Shown here: positions 37,650 through 51,700 of the stretch, in pieces | Position numbering within the stretch: the first letter of the stretch is position 1 | Layout: each line of letters starts with the position of its first letter | Source of the DNA: Uloborus plumipes | Lineage: Eukaryota > Arthropoda > Arachnida > Araneae > Uloboridae | Length of the DNA: 64,000 nucleotides | Direction of reading: 5' to 3' | Assembly: GCA_038373865.1 (NCBI GenBank) | Contig: JAXGGA010000080.1 | Span: 248,001-312,000 of the forward strand | Translations under genes and position numbers: made by a program | Notes under the pieces: model-generated | Databases searched by the model: none | Told to the model about the DNA's origin: nothing | What the model saw: the letters and a program-made list of their open reading frames with translations, nothing else

Positions 37650-39085
37650 AAACATCATAAACACTTCACAAATATAACTTTTGCATACTTAGCTACAAAT
37701 GGAGATATTTTTCATTTTATTTTTAGTACTCTGATAGAAACTTTGAAGGTAAGTGAAGTGTGAAAGTTGTCTTTAGTTTTGCATGCGTCATATCCACAAC
37801 TCATAGCCAAATTTTAATAAAAAGTACCTATTTTTCTTAATTTTACAAGTGAGCAGAAAACTTGCATACATAATAAAGGAGTAAACTAATTGAATACATG
37901 GTTTGTGAAACATTTTAATTACATTAATTACAAGTTATAATAGTTTTCATTATTATAAGTCAATGAACGGCAGTAATTCAAATACATGTTACATATTACT
38001 TGGAAAACAAAACTAGCAAGAAATGTGCCCTTTTAATATAAAACTTGTGGTTTGGATGTTCCAAAAATATCAGCAGGTATTTAAAATTCTCAAAAACTTA
38101 TTCATAAGTAAAGCAAAAAATATTCAGAAACACATTTTTTTGTTTTGTCTGTAAGCTGATTATGGGGAACTCTCCAGGAAAGGCAACCTTTGCATCTTCC
38201 AAACCTCAAAAGATAAATTAACGAGAATTGATACACAAACTTCTTTTATATGAGTCAATACTGCCTTTTACTAAAAGTGTTGCTGGCAGATTAGCTAGAC
38301 AAACATAAAGTTAAAACTGGAAGTTTTTCTGGAAAACTTATTCTTCAGTGCGTCACTGCTAAAGCCACCTTCTATCAGAAATCGTTTGTTGTTGTTTTAG
38401 TTGTTGTCTTGTGACAGCTAAACTGGCAATATGGGGTGCACTGCTTCACTTTTCCGACTGTACCATAATTTGGTGTGAAGTTCGACTTCCACAGTACACA
38501 TATGCCATAAAGACCTGTTTATAGGGTAGGCACAACAACACAGTCACACAAAGAAAGGACAAGGATAGGAGAGGGAAAGTACATCCATGCACAAACCGGG
38601 ATTTAGACAAGGAAGCTCCTCAACGGAGTCAGACTTTTCTGACCACCGGACTATGCGGCTGCATCAGAAATTGTTTTCAAAGATGAATTGAAAAAAAAAA
38701 AAAAACATTTGAAGCAACCACGGCAATAAAACAAATTTCAAATCTATAAATTTAATAGTTTTTACTTACTGCTTCTCACAACACGGGAGCACCCATTTTG
38801 CAACATCATGCTTTTCATGTATAGTATCATAATTCAAAAGATATACTGGATTAGATTTACTGTAATTTTTAACATTTTTCACCAAACTACCAATATTTAA
38901 TAATATTATACCTAGCTAGGACATAAGATTATTTGAAGCTCAAAAATAGTAGGTTTTTGAATAATTCTTTTGATTTTTATATTTCTCATTAGTCCAAATG
39001 TATATTTCAATGAATCTTATATAAATATTTTACAAATTATGGTGGAAAAAGTCAATATTATAAAACGGAAAACAAGCACTGCAAC

Positions 39086-39934
39086 CAGGGTGTCAATGAT
39101 TTAAATCAATTGATTTAAATCAGTGATTTAAATCGCGATTTAAATCAATTGATTTTTTAAAAAAATCATTGATTTAAATCACTTTTTATTTTAATCCTTA
39201 AAAAATTCTCTTGGACAATCCCAATTTCATTATTTTTACCATTTTCTTTTAGAGCTTTGATTTCCATCTAATAAATGGAAAAGTAATCCTACTCATCCCC
39301 TCTTCACAGATGCTGGAAGGTTGCAGTCCAAATAATATGTATGCACAAATAGTGCTATTTGTTGTCTAATATGTGAAATAAAGAAAATACAGGGCAGGTG
39401 TTGCAAAGAGTGAATTGAGGGGGGAGGGACATGATAGAATGTGTGTGAAAAGAAAAAACTTTCAGTGAAAAGAAAAAACAAAAACTAACAGAAGATGAAT
39501 TTTCTATACCTTGCATTAGCAACTGGGGGGGGGGGGGGGGCAGTCTTTATTAGTGGGTGAAATGGAACATATTCCAGCTTTACAAAACAAAAGCAAAATA
39601 AAGAGGGGGGGGAGCTGAATGAAGTGAGGATTGGGTTGAGCTTCCTGCCCCATTTGATTTTTATCCTATCTAGTAGACAGGATTATTTTCAGATTGGCTC
39701 CTAACACTTTTTCTGGGTTTCTTACTAGTGAAGCTTTACTTCAAAGGTGTTTTTGTATTTTTAAAAACTTAAAGGTCAGTTGTTCATAAATAAAAATTAA
39801 TTAATAACTGAAATTTCTAATTTTTTTTTAAAAAATCAAAAAAATCCGATTTAAATCAAAAAAATCTGATTTAAATAAAAAAAATCCGATTTTGTTGATT
39901 TTTTTAAAAAAATCATTGATTTTTTTACACCCTG
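39086..39934. mobile_element. hAT element with ATTTAAAT-rich ends, TSD ACTGCAAC
   Basis: 849 bp. Ends CAGGGTGTCAATGATTT and the complement of CAGGGTGTAAAAAAATC, with exact ACTGCAAC on both sides (39078-39085, 39935-39942). The first 100 bp is an array of TGATTTAAATCA palindromes, repeated in modified form near the right end. Such subterminal arrays are where hAT transposases bind. No transposase frame. Confidence 0.92.
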
Positions 39935-39942
39935 ACTGCAAC

Positions 39943-42900
39943 ATCAACAAGGAACGGTAAGAAAAACTAGCTTTTCATTTACTTGAATTAAATAAGCCTA
40001 ACACTATTATTTCATAATTAAAAGCTAACAGATAATATTTTTTAAGAGCTCAGTAAAATTATCAGAATTTATTTATTTTCTTGTGTGTGTATCACTTTAG
40101 TAATTCTTGAAAGAGTCGGTAAGGAATATTTTCAAATTACACAGCTGGAATTCAAATTCAAAATTATTCTAAAGCTAAATGCAAGCTCTTAGGATAAGTA
40201 CTAGATAATTTTTGCTTGGAATTGAATTATGTATTGTTACATTATACATCAATTTTCAGATTCTCAATGTCATCTAGTGATGTTTCTCATAGCTAAAACC
40301 CTTAAGGGTGGGTAAAGACTGAAAGCAGAGGTAAAATATTTCAAATTGCATTTTTAGTGAAATATTAAATTCAAAAAAAAAAAAAAAATACAAAATCTGA
40401 ACAGTTTTTCATTCAACAAATCATATCAATATAATATTTTCATTACCTTTTAACTTTATCAGGTAACATTATCATTATTTGTAATAATATTGCTAATAAC
40501 ATTCACAATATTGTGAAACTATGACAACAATGCAAATAAGTAAACCATAGAATTTTCTGAATATTTTTGCAGTAATGACAAAGGGTATTAAAAGTCCCCA
40601 ATACTGGAGAATCTCCCATATATTTATCAGCACTCCATGTACTAAGACCTTCTTTCTTTATTTATTTATTACAGTTATTAGCTTGAATAATGAGTGGGTG
40701 AAGTAAACATGACTCACTGACACACTGACTGCTAAAACGCTTCAAATGTGCTCCATTATTTAAAATAAATATTGAATAATAATAATATCATAGAGGCTCT
40801 AAAACAAGGCAAAAAGTTGATTTTCTGAAATGCATTAAAATCTAGTAATAAATCTAAAAAACTTTTGGAAAAAATGAAGACAAGTTCTACAAAAGAAGTC
40901 ATAAAAATCAACTCAAAATCATTATAAGATGAGAATTTTTCACCATTTATAAATAACATGAGAAATAAATACATTATTACATAACCATACATAGAACCTA
41001 ACAATTACTTAACATAAGTATAAAAACAGGCAGACTTTATAAACTATATCACATAGTGTAAAAGTGTTTGTACAAAAAAAGTAGATACAAAGACTTATAT
41101 ATATATTTTGTTTCAAAAGATTTCTACATAATTAATTTAAAAAATGGAAAACAATTCCTACATGTCTACTTAAACAATTAGTACTATCATTCACAGGATT
41201 TTTAACTTTTTTTTTCTTTTTCCATTCTTCTTTAAGAAATGGTTGTAGAAAAATTACTACAGTAACTTGGCTAAATATATACGAGAGTTTGCACTATCAT
41301 TTATAATTAGAATGCATGCGGAAAAAAAATTATAACTTTAGTAAATGGTTGAAAGATCTGTAAAACTTTTGGTAAAAATGTTGTATAACAATAATATGGA
41401 TGGCATCACGATTATTCCGCAACAATGTAATAGGTTCTTTTTTTTTTCATCTCCAGAATTGCTTATAAAATATTCCAACAGAAAAATAATGCATAAAAGT
41501 AATAAACATTTTAAGTAGAAAGTTATATCACTAAAGCAAAATTTCTTTTATATATACTTTAAAAAATTGAAATAGAAGAAAGTTAGCATCAGTTGGAAAA
41601 ACTTGTACATGAAAAGTACTTAAAAATTCAAGGCAAAATACACAAAAAGGTATACAAAATGGAAAGGAAAATATTGCACTAGTTTACTTAAGGATCAGCT
41701 ATAAAATCCCTTAAGTTTGGTAATAATACATGTAAGGATTTCAGATTGTATGAAATGGTAATTAATTAGCAGGCTTAGATACAGGTAGGCCTTATCTTCT
41801 TGACAACTTCATGAAAGAAAGCCTAACACAAAAAGTTAATAATTTCTTAATTGCTTTAAAAATTTTATCAGCATGAAGAATTAAACTGTGTCAGATGAAT
41901 CACTCTAGAAAAGTTTGAAAAGTGAACTGAAGAACTGAGCTTCATTTTCTATTGCTGAACACTAAATGTATAGTTCATTCTATACTTTGGTCTGGCACCT
42001 AAAAATTTTTCCTCTCTCCTAATATTTTCCAAATTTTTTAGGGCTCTGCTGATAATGAATATAAAGCTAAGGAGTAAATTTTTTCCAATATCAATATTGC
42101 TATGTATGTAATTAACATTTGCAAAAAGACTACATGAAAACTAACTTGGAAAGAATTTTGTCAAAATAAAAAACTTTAGGTTCTTTTCCACAACACAAAG
42201 ATATTGCCTTTTTAAAGATGCTCTTTTTGCTGTTAAAAACAAAGATTTCAATAAATGAAAGGACTGCGGCTAAGTTCCTCTACTAAAAATAGTTGCATTA
42301 ATAGCCTGTTGTCTAAAAAAGTCTTCAAAAAAAGTCATCAATTGCAGAAAATAGCTTCGAAAATCTCCTTTTTTTAAGTAGCATATATAGCATAATAATA
42401 CAATGATACTTTGATAAACAGACTTGGTTGCATGATACGTAAGCAGGACCAACCTGTCAAATCCGAAAAAAGCTTTTATCATTTGACTTTAAATCCAAAA
42501 GCTCACTTTAGTGCATTAAAAAAAGGGCTACTTTAAACCTTGAAATATGAGTCTGTAATATGCAAATAATTTATGCTTTATCAACATTGTGTTCCTAACT
42601 GTTACTTTATAATACAAAGGTATTTATTTATTAATTTTGTATGCTCATCAATTTATTTTTCCTATTTTTTTAAATGATTTAATTCATAAAATACAATAAA
42701 ACATTTGCAATTTTTTTTTCCGCAAATCAAAGGTATATAAGCCGATTTTCGGTTTTTGCCGAAAGAAAGAGAAAAATTGAGACATTTTATGGATTTTAGG
42801 GGCTATTTTACTAAGATGGTCAACCTTTTTTTTTTTTAAATATTTCTTTTAATTGACTGAAAAATAGGCATATTTGCCAATATTTTGGCTACAATAATCT

Positions 42901-44353
42901 CCTTTGCTGGAGTCTTTTTTAGTTGTTAGTGACAGCCTTAAAATAACGATGTTTTAAGATCAAATCGTTTCATAGCGATTGATAGCATAAATAACTCAAA
43001 CATCAGAATTTACATAAATTGGTAGGGGAAAAGGAACAATGTGACTGAATGACATTTTGAACATCGCTAAATAAAAGAACAATAAATAAACATTACTATA
43101 AAGCTATTCAGAATGAATACATTCAGATAAAATTAGCATAAAACAAGGATATATGTAATACAAAACATGTAACATCAAAATACTGACGAATGAAAGTTTC
43201 TTACAATACAAATGCTTTAATGAAAGAGAAAATGAATTTAAACTTTTTTCTAAATGAATAGAAAAAAAAACCCACACGCACATAATTTGGAAACATGTCT
43301 AATTCATTGTAACAGAGAAATGATCTTTGGCACAAAAATACATGCTGTATGTAAAATACTTTCTTTAGAGTGACTTTTAAAATTTAATTTCCATGAGGAA
43401 TAAGTTAGTATGGTACTAGAATTAAAAAATGAACAGAAACATACACATGTATTAAAAAAATTCAAAGAAGAAAACTACGAAAAATAATTAATACAACTAA
43501 AAACGGTCAGTTTCACTGAAAGAGATGAAAGTTCTTATAAACCCAAAAAGAAAAACAATCCCCTTTCTTCCTCAGTGCAATATTATCAATCTTCAAATGT
43601 TAAAAATTATTTATACATATGCGCATAGTTTAAACTTTTTTTTTACTGTAATTGCAATACTTAGCACAATTTAAAGTTACACACTTTAAAGAAAACTGCT
43701 TATTTCAAACCAATGTTTTTAAAGAAAATTTTAATAAGCAAAATAAACGCTCAAAAAATTATAAACCTAGGTGAAAAAATAATACAAAAGCTTTATAAAG
43801 GGCTTGAACTTCCACCTTATTTCATGGAAGCTATGAAATGGTTAAAATGTATGAGTAAAAAGTTTTAAAGCTAGATAGATACCTAGCAACTTATTTTTTT
43901 AAATTCAAATAGTAATTGAATTTACGCTAATAAATATATGTTTAAGTTTTGGGTGTTACGATGCAAGTGTTATTACATTTTATGACTAGGTTTGACATGC
44001 ACACAAAATTACACACATACAAGATAAAAAATGATTACAGTGCTCTTCACAGAAGAGAAAAAAAAATTACAATAGTACACAAAAAAAAAAAAGACGGAAA
44101 AGAAAAAGGGCAAGATTTAGTGGCTTTTTACAATAACTGCAGTTTTAACATGCTATTCAAAGTATGATGACAATGTTTTATAATGTAATAAATATTTAAT
44201 AAAAGTACATGAATAACATGTTCAAACACTAACATAAAACAGCATGCTAAATCAAGCCATCTAAATGCAATACATATTGAAGTATGAGAGTATTAAAACC
44301 AACACCATTGAGAAAAAATAATCAAACAAACACATTTTGTATGCATGCATGCA
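39943..44353. other. Long AT-rich region without recognised features
   Basis: The longest stretch free of identifiable transposon ends. It lies 3' of the Rab30-like gene and contains many AATAAA/TTTATT hexamers, so part may be an extended 3' UTR, which the sequence alone cannot show. Frames at 40756-41004, 42270-42482 and 43949-44167 look random. Confidence 0.45.
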
Positions 44354-44361
44354 GTTATGTA

Positions 44362-45192
44362 CAGGGCAGCCGTTTGAGGGGGGATACTGGACCTCTAGTA
44401 CCGGGGCCCGGAGCTTTGGGGGGCCCGTAAGGTTATGAACATGTTTTTCCAGTAATAGTGTCAATAATTTCATCAAAAAAAAAAAAAAGAGCTGTTTTTC
44501 AAAAAAAAAAAATCTCGTTTTCCATTGCCGACTCTCAATATGAAACAATTGCTTGCACAAACGCTAATGATTGAAACACTTGCGCAAAGGAAAATGCACC
44601 GCTTTCCAAAAGCTACAGAAACCTGTCAAACGTAAAACCAAGTCTAAACTGTTATTGACAAATGTCTCTTGCACTTTAAGAACAAGAATCAAGTAGCACG
44701 GGGACACTTGTCTCATCAGACATGAAAAGTTATCCAACTTTTTCTGTATCCAGATACTGTATTTAAAAATAAATTTTACAAAAACTTCGAATTACAGTTT
44801 TTAAATGTACATTAAAATATAAAAATTCAGTTTCTATAAGCAACTAAACAATGCAATATTACATGTGAATGCAATTTCAAACTATTAATTTTGAAGTTTG
44901 TCTAACCAAAACGTCAAAAATTGTGTTTTTCTGTTTTCAAACTTGTCGTTTCGTGTAAAAAAAAATATTAAAATCATCTGGCGACAAAAATAACGTGAAA
45001 CTAAAATCAGACGCACACTTTCGTAACTAAAAAAAAAGTTTTTAAAAAAAATTTTTTCTCAATTTTTTTTTAAACAATTGCAAATGTGCTGAAACGACCG
45101 CATAAAAATATGTAATTGGAGGGAGAGGGGGTGCATGATGGGCCCGGCATTAAAACTGGTACCGGGCCCCATCTCTGGTAGTGGCGGCCCTG
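44362..45192. mobile_element. hAT element, CAGGGCAGCCG ends, perfect 8-bp TSD GTTATGTA
   Basis: 831 bp. Left end CAGGGCAGCCGTTT, right end the complement of CAGGGCCGCCACTAC, and GTTATGTA at 44354-44361 and 45193-45200. It contains GGGGCCCG- and GGGCCC-rich subterminal blocks (about 44400, 45145). It lies about 270 bp past the stop of the Rab30-like gene, so it may be part of or next to the 3' UTR. Confidence 0.93.
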
Positions 45193-45281
45193 GTTATGTA
45201 ATGCATAAAATATGATTCACAGTTCATTTCTTCTTTCTTTTGCTAATTTTCTTTACCCTGTACAGTTTCCCACAGTCAAAT

Positions 45282-45292
45282 TTTATTTTATT
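45282..45292 (-). terminator. Candidate polyadenylation signals for the Rab30-like gene
   Basis: Two overlapping AATAAA hexamers on the minus strand, about 175 nt past the stop codon. They lie just right of a hAT insertion (44362-45192), which may have landed near the 3' end. Position fits a short 3' UTR, but AATAAA is common in DNA this AT-rich and a longer UTR further left cannot be excluded. Confidence 0.35.
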
Positions 45293-45465
45293 CTTTTAAT
45301 TAAGAAATTACAGAATTATAAGCATAGAATTTATGCAACCCAAACAAGTATGCCTTTCCTGCATAACAGAAATAGTAAATTTTTCCGCTGTTAGTTTAGT
45401 AAAGATTTAATCAGTTTCAAACAAGTTTAAATGGATATTTTTCTAATGTAATCACAACTAAAAAT

Positions 45466-45728
45466 TCAAGAAAATTTACAGCAATTATGGTCATGAGTTT
45501 CAATCGAGTCTAAGTAACCTGGAATGGAATCAAGGTGAGACCTTTCACTATATCGCTGATTGTTGACTTTAGCTTCTCGAGTAAGTTTTGAAGCTATTTC
45601 AGTGAAAAGCTTCTCCACATTTTCAGCTTCTTTAGCTGAGGTTTCAATGAAAAACATATTATTGAGGCAAGCAAACTCTTCTCCTTCATATGATGAAACA
45701 GCTCTATCTTCTCTATCCATTTTGTTGC
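45466..45728 (-). CDS. Rab30: Rab30-like, last coding exon with stop
   Basis: 263 nt: completes Gly119, then NKMD (G4), [14 protein letters not shown] (G5) and the hypervariable tail ending HNCCKFS with a TGA stop at 45468-45466. The acceptor AG is at 45730-45729. An apparent ATG-initiated reading frame from 45720 is only the Met of NKMD, not a true start. The CC-x3 ending parallels the CCNFN end of human Rab30. Confidence 0.95.
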
Positions 45729-48700
45729 CTTCAAAAAAACAAAGTTACTTCTTTAATTAAATAACTTTTCTTTAGCTAGTATAAAAGAAATCTCTTTATT
45801 AAACAATAAATATTTCATTATAAATTATATCTTTGAGACATCAAACCAGTTCAATTCACAAATGTTTGTAAGTTTTTCATTCTACAATTTGATATATGTT
45901 GGTGGATAATATCAATTTTCAAAGTGATTTGGAATTCATCAGATCAAAAACTGATCTTTTCTTTGAAATTGCAGGTGCCAGAATAGCTGAAGTCATCTTT
46001 TTCTTTTATATATATATAACTACTTCTTTTGTTTATCAAGGTTTCAGATTTTTTTGGAACATTTGGAATTGTGAAGCGTATTTGTAAGTGTTTCTTTTGC
46101 TTAATGCAGGAAAAGGAATACAAAGTACCCAGTGCTGGTGCAAACGAATTTATTTTGTAGTCAAGACTTAATTGAAAATTTAAACAAAATATCCAGTCAT
46201 TCTATTGTGAGATCAGTCTGATATGACTGCATAATACTCTGATATTTGTGAGTGTGTATGTTATTAAGCAGAAAGAAGGTAAGCATTTTTATTAATTTTA
46301 ACTTTTTGTGTTTCCTTTTTATCGACTTTGAACTGTGCCTGCAGGATACAGTTTAAAGCCGATAAATGATTTTTCGTTTTCCTTCCATTATTTCACAATG
46401 CATCCATGTCTCATATTATCGAATATTTTAATTAAATTTCTTAAAATCATGCTCAGGATCAAATATGTTCTTAGAATGAAAATTTTGTTTGGGAATACAT
46501 AGTCAGAATTATATGGGTGGAATCTTGATGCTACTAAAGAAGTCAATTTTATGTCTACAATGGTATTTGTGTGCAAATATTGACATTGTCTAAGGTAAAT
46601 TTCCAGATTTGTACTAAGTAACTTAGTCCTCGAATAACAGTTCTAAAACTGTAAATTGGGACTCATAGATGTGTCATTCATTAAATCATTTTTCCCCTTG
46701 TCAAGTCTTTCTAATGAGTTGGCAGTTCTTGATTACCTGAAACATTCTTCTGGGAGTGCTAAGCACAGTGCCAGATCTACAATTTTTAAAATCCAGGACA
46801 AATATGAAAATACCGGTCCCTGCCCACCTTCCTTCATTTTCCGATATTGAGTTTCAACTTAAAAATGCATAAATGGGTTGAATTTGCGCCCCCCCCCTAA
46901 GTTGCCACCCTAAAAAAAGGTGTAAAGGCCCCACCCTATATCTGGAACTGGATAAGCATTCTTTCCTCAGGTAAACATCCCTGGGTACGCCACTGTTTCA
47001 ACTCACTACTTTTTTTCACAAACTAAATGAGTTGGTTGTCAACAGAACCTTTTGCCTGAATCGCTGTTCTCCCCCCAACTTAATTTTTCTATCATAAATT
47101 GTGTTGAAAAATCCATATAAGTAATAATCTACAGTAAAAAAGACTTTACACTTTTCTTGATTTATTCTCTATTCAACAAAAATTGATCATTCTGCATTTA
47201 ATAAACTAATGCACTCTCCTTTCATAATTCTTTCCATCCCAAAATATTGGGATCTAAAGCATTAAAATTTTTAATAGAGACCTTAGACATCTTGATGAAA
47301 ATTCTGTTTTCCAGGATGTTGTGGGTTTTTGTCATTTAACATGTTTTCACCAAACTCCAAACTAGGGATGCACCGATAAGCAAATTGGCCGATTACCGAT
47401 TAATCGGCTGTCGTTAATCGGCTGAGCCGATTAATGACCAGAATGATTATTTTTAATATTAACCCATTTCACCATTGATTTTTTTCTTTCTTTTCGAATC
47501 CGATTTTAGAAATAGTAAGTAATTTATTTCCAAGAGAAGATTTATGTATTTTTTTCCATTTTCCTAATTTTGCCAAAATAATTTCAAAATTTTACCACGT
47601 CTTTTTTGAACAAATTTTCATATTATTGTAAGAAAATTATATTAGTACACCAGACATGAAAATAAAAAAAGGGGGGGGCGGAGGCTATAGTGAGCACTAT
47701 CTAATTCAGAAGTGTTTTCAATTAGATTTTTTTTTTTTATTATAAGTTGCCATTTCATTCAAGACTTTTATTCTTTGAAAATTAAAAGTTATCTAAAAGC
47801 ACTATGCTAAGGAGAAGAGTATTGACACGTGAAAAATGCTACAACATTGTCTATATGTGTATATTTCTTCAAAACAGTAGGGAAAAATTAATTTATTGAA
47901 TCATTCATATGAACTGAGAAGATTATTTTTTTATGTTTCATTCTTTTAATTATTTGTTTTATTTTTACTCACTACACTTCCATACTACATGTTATATTTA
48001 TGTTTGCAGGAAATTATTTATTTCTTGTTTACAAATTAATTTATCCTAGTTCAAGATATACTGAAAGTAATTTCAATTAAAACGTTCTTCCGCCGGTTAT
48101 TCAGAAAAATTTGACTGATTATAAATAATATGAAATGCTCATGTTTTCGAATTCCAATTTAAAAGTTCAGGAATTCACTTATCCCTAATAGTGTCGTTTC
48201 AATATCAGCTGTGAAGATTATCTTCCAATATTCCATTCAGTTTTATGCTTTGTATGAACATGGACTATTTGTTTTGTTTTTAAGTTATACACTTTCATAC
48301 TGCATGTTATAGTAAGGATTGCTGAAAATGACATTTATTTACTGTTCATAAAATTATTTATCATAGTTTCATGGTGTAAAAATAATATTAAAAAGAAAAA
48401 AAATCAAATTTTGCAATCATTATTAATCAGCAAAGTGACTGATTTTGGCCGATTGTGGGCGTGGGGTGCATCCCTACTCCAAACTCTTCCAATGCTGGTA
48501 CTACACAGTGATATAATCTGAAGTATCTTTAGTATTTCTATAAGTTTTAATGCTTAAATATCATGTAGTTTTCAGAGATCAAAAATAGTTTAAAAGATTT
48601 GAATTTTTTTGTTTTGTTTCACTAAATTATTTTCAGTCAGCAATGGTACTTTCTTCAGGTAGGTTAAAAACGTGAAATTCATTACAAACAGGGAAAGTTT

Positions 48701-51700
48701 TTCTTTTCTTCGTTCTTTTCTCTATATGTGATGAATTTAACTGTTACACATTCAGTTGGGATGAACGTGGTTTCTAGAATCAATGCTAAATGCATAGTTA
48801 AATCTTGCATTTGGAAGAAAAATTTTTTTAAACTTTTGCTGCTGTCTTATATAAATCAATGAAAGTTTTATCTACAAATTGATTTTTGCAATCATCATAC
48901 CTTTTAAAACTGATTTTTTTTTTTTTCAATGTTATGTGCTTCACAAAGAAATTAAATTATATTTTCTCAGATGTTATGACGAGGGAGAAGCAGACTTAGT
49001 TGCACTAGATAATTACCACGATCCCAAAATAAAAATTCATTTGAAAAGTATAAACATTATCCTAATTATAGTATTTATGTGCTGCAATTACTACATCAGA
49101 GGAACAGAAAAAGCTTCAAAATCATCAACAGTAGTAATTCAGTGCAAAACAATTAAAATTGCAATCAATAATTAAAAATCACTTGAAATTGATGTTCAAC
49201 AATATTCGCCAAAAACCCAAGATGTACGGAATGATTCTAAAATCTTTGATGAATTTGTAAGGAACAATAGAGTACATGAAAATAAACAATTCTCAGGAGC
49301 AGTAAAAGACAAGATTAAAGTATGTTAGAAAAGCTATTTGTTTCATACTAAATAATTGTTCCCCCACTCCTTTTGCAACACATTACAAAGAGGCAAATTT
49401 CTAAAAGACATAAGCTTTGGTGATTAAAATGAGTAAATAATACAAAAGATTACAAACAAGGAAGAAACTGAACTTTAAAAAAGTAGTTTTTACTAAATGG
49501 TAGGGCCTTGTAGCAGCAAGAAAACATGTTGTAGGTAAACTTGTAGTTAGGAAAAAATTGGTATGTAAACTTGTTCACAGAGTTATAGCTTACTACAAAC
49601 AAGTCAGCTTCATCACGCAGCAAATGATCATACAAATTAATGCTCAATATTTTTGAAAAGAGAAACAATTAAACTGAAGTGCGTGTGAAAATATTGTTAT
49701 TTCAACTAAAATATCACTAGTCGACAAATTTTCACTTTTTTTCCCTAACAAAGATGAAATTAACTGTTTTTAACTAATTTTGCAGTGTAGAATTCAAAAA
49801 TAATAGTAAAAAAGCTGCAGCACGTACAGTTTTTTTGTTATGAATTTCTAAAAAGTACTGAACATAACTGAAAAAACAGATAAAACACACCATTTTTCAA
49901 GACGAAAGAATCATAATATTAACTCCAAACTTTTTTTGAAGTTTCAAGAGAGACTTAAAGTTTAAAATCATGACCACTAATAGCAAAGAAGGGGTTCTTA
50001 GGGGGGTGTACCCCCTAAAAATGAGCAAAAAATCAACAAAAATGATCTTTTAATTCTTGTTTTTTTTAAATGACGTTTTAAAAAAAAAATTCGATGTAAA
50101 ATCAGAGGATAGGACCCCCTCCTATGATTCCTACGTCCGAAAAAATTTTCGCGCTGTAAAAAATAAAAAAAATTAAAAACCGATTTTATGACTGTCGCAC
50201 GCTAAATACGAGACACATCGCAGGTCTTCAGAAAGGTTGCGTATTCTTTCTGGTTCTTATGTAAAATTATCTCCAAAATCCAAATATAGCCCCTTTCCTC
50301 TCCATCACTCTCCACTTTTTGCCGAAAGCTTCCCCCCCCCCGCCCCCTCTGATACTGCGTGATGCGTGATACTGATGAAGCGTGTGTCAGTCTTAAGATC
50401 TTTTTTTTTTTTTTTTAATTTTATTTTACAGCGCGAAAATTTTTTTGGGCATAGGAATAATAGAAGGGGGTCTTATACTCTGATTTTACACCAGAAAAAA
50501 AATTTAAAACGTCATATTAAAGAAACCAGAATAAAAAGATACTTTTTCATGATTTTTTGCATATTTTGAGGGGATACACTCCCCTCGTCCCCCCTTTTTG
50601 TTATCGGTGGTCATGATTTCGGAGTTTGAGTCTCCCTTCACCTCCAAAAAAATTTAGGATTCAATATTTTGCTCCTTTTCCCTCCAAAAATAGGCTTTTG
50701 GTGCGAAAATCATAAAAAATAGTAAAAAATTATTTTTTTTATTACGGAAAATTGAGACGTGGTGGGACTTTTTTACTTGCAGGTATTTAAATAACTATAT
50801 GAATACGTAATAAAAATAATAATTTGGTTGTTGTTAGTGAACCACTGTCGACCAGTGTAATCGTTCAAGTAGCAATTATTAAATGTCAAGAAATAGAAAA
50901 AAAAAATGAATGAAAGAAAAAATCTTGCTTCCTTCCTTAACTAAAAAATAAACTTACCAACTAGGGCTTTTAAAACTTTTGGATTGGCATACTGTTCAAT
51001 TTCCTTTATCCACATGGGCAGGGATTGAAATGTGGACAAAGTGCTGATATCATATACAAGGACGAGAGCATGAGCACTGCGATAGTAACTTTGAGTGATG
51101 GAACGAAAACGTTCTTGACCAGCTGTATCCCATATTTGTAGCTGTAATGCAAATGAAAACCATTAACAATTAATTTAAATATTGCAGAATCTCATAAATC
51201 TGGACTTAAACCGTATCCAGGTCGTCCAAATTAATGAAATATGGATTAAACAAAATAACTTATAAATTGAGCCAAGGTAAACAAACGACTGTACATAGTA
51301 AAAACTGTATTTTCAGTTCAAGAGAATGAAATATAAAACTGCATAAGAGAAAATACAAAAATATATTACAAAAATGCAAAATATAGATGACAAAAGTTTA
51401 TAGCTGCTGCTCTAATTTGCCTTTCATTCACACAGTATACACATTTAAATGGCTGTCAGTATTATGTGAAATCCAATTTAATAGAGTGGATTAATAAAGG
51501 TTTACTATATTTTACATTCATATTACTTGCAATGTAGTCTTGCAAATTTGAATCACAAAATTTCAATAGTATATTTCATTGGAGGAATTGAAACATTTTG
51601 CTTTTTTTATCTTTTTCACTTGCAACAATGCAGTTCATTTCATTTTTCCTGAAAAATCATTACTATTTTCAACTACTTATCTTGTCACAATTCTCATGAA

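Noticed and set aside
39086..39180. Regular ATTTAAAT spacing resembling a CRISPR-like or satellite array
   Set aside because: No unique spacers; the motifs are the subterminal part of a hAT element with a clear 8-bp duplication.
42721..42780. Possible repeat end (GCCGATTTTCGGTTTTTGCC)
   Set aside because: No partner end or target duplication within the window.
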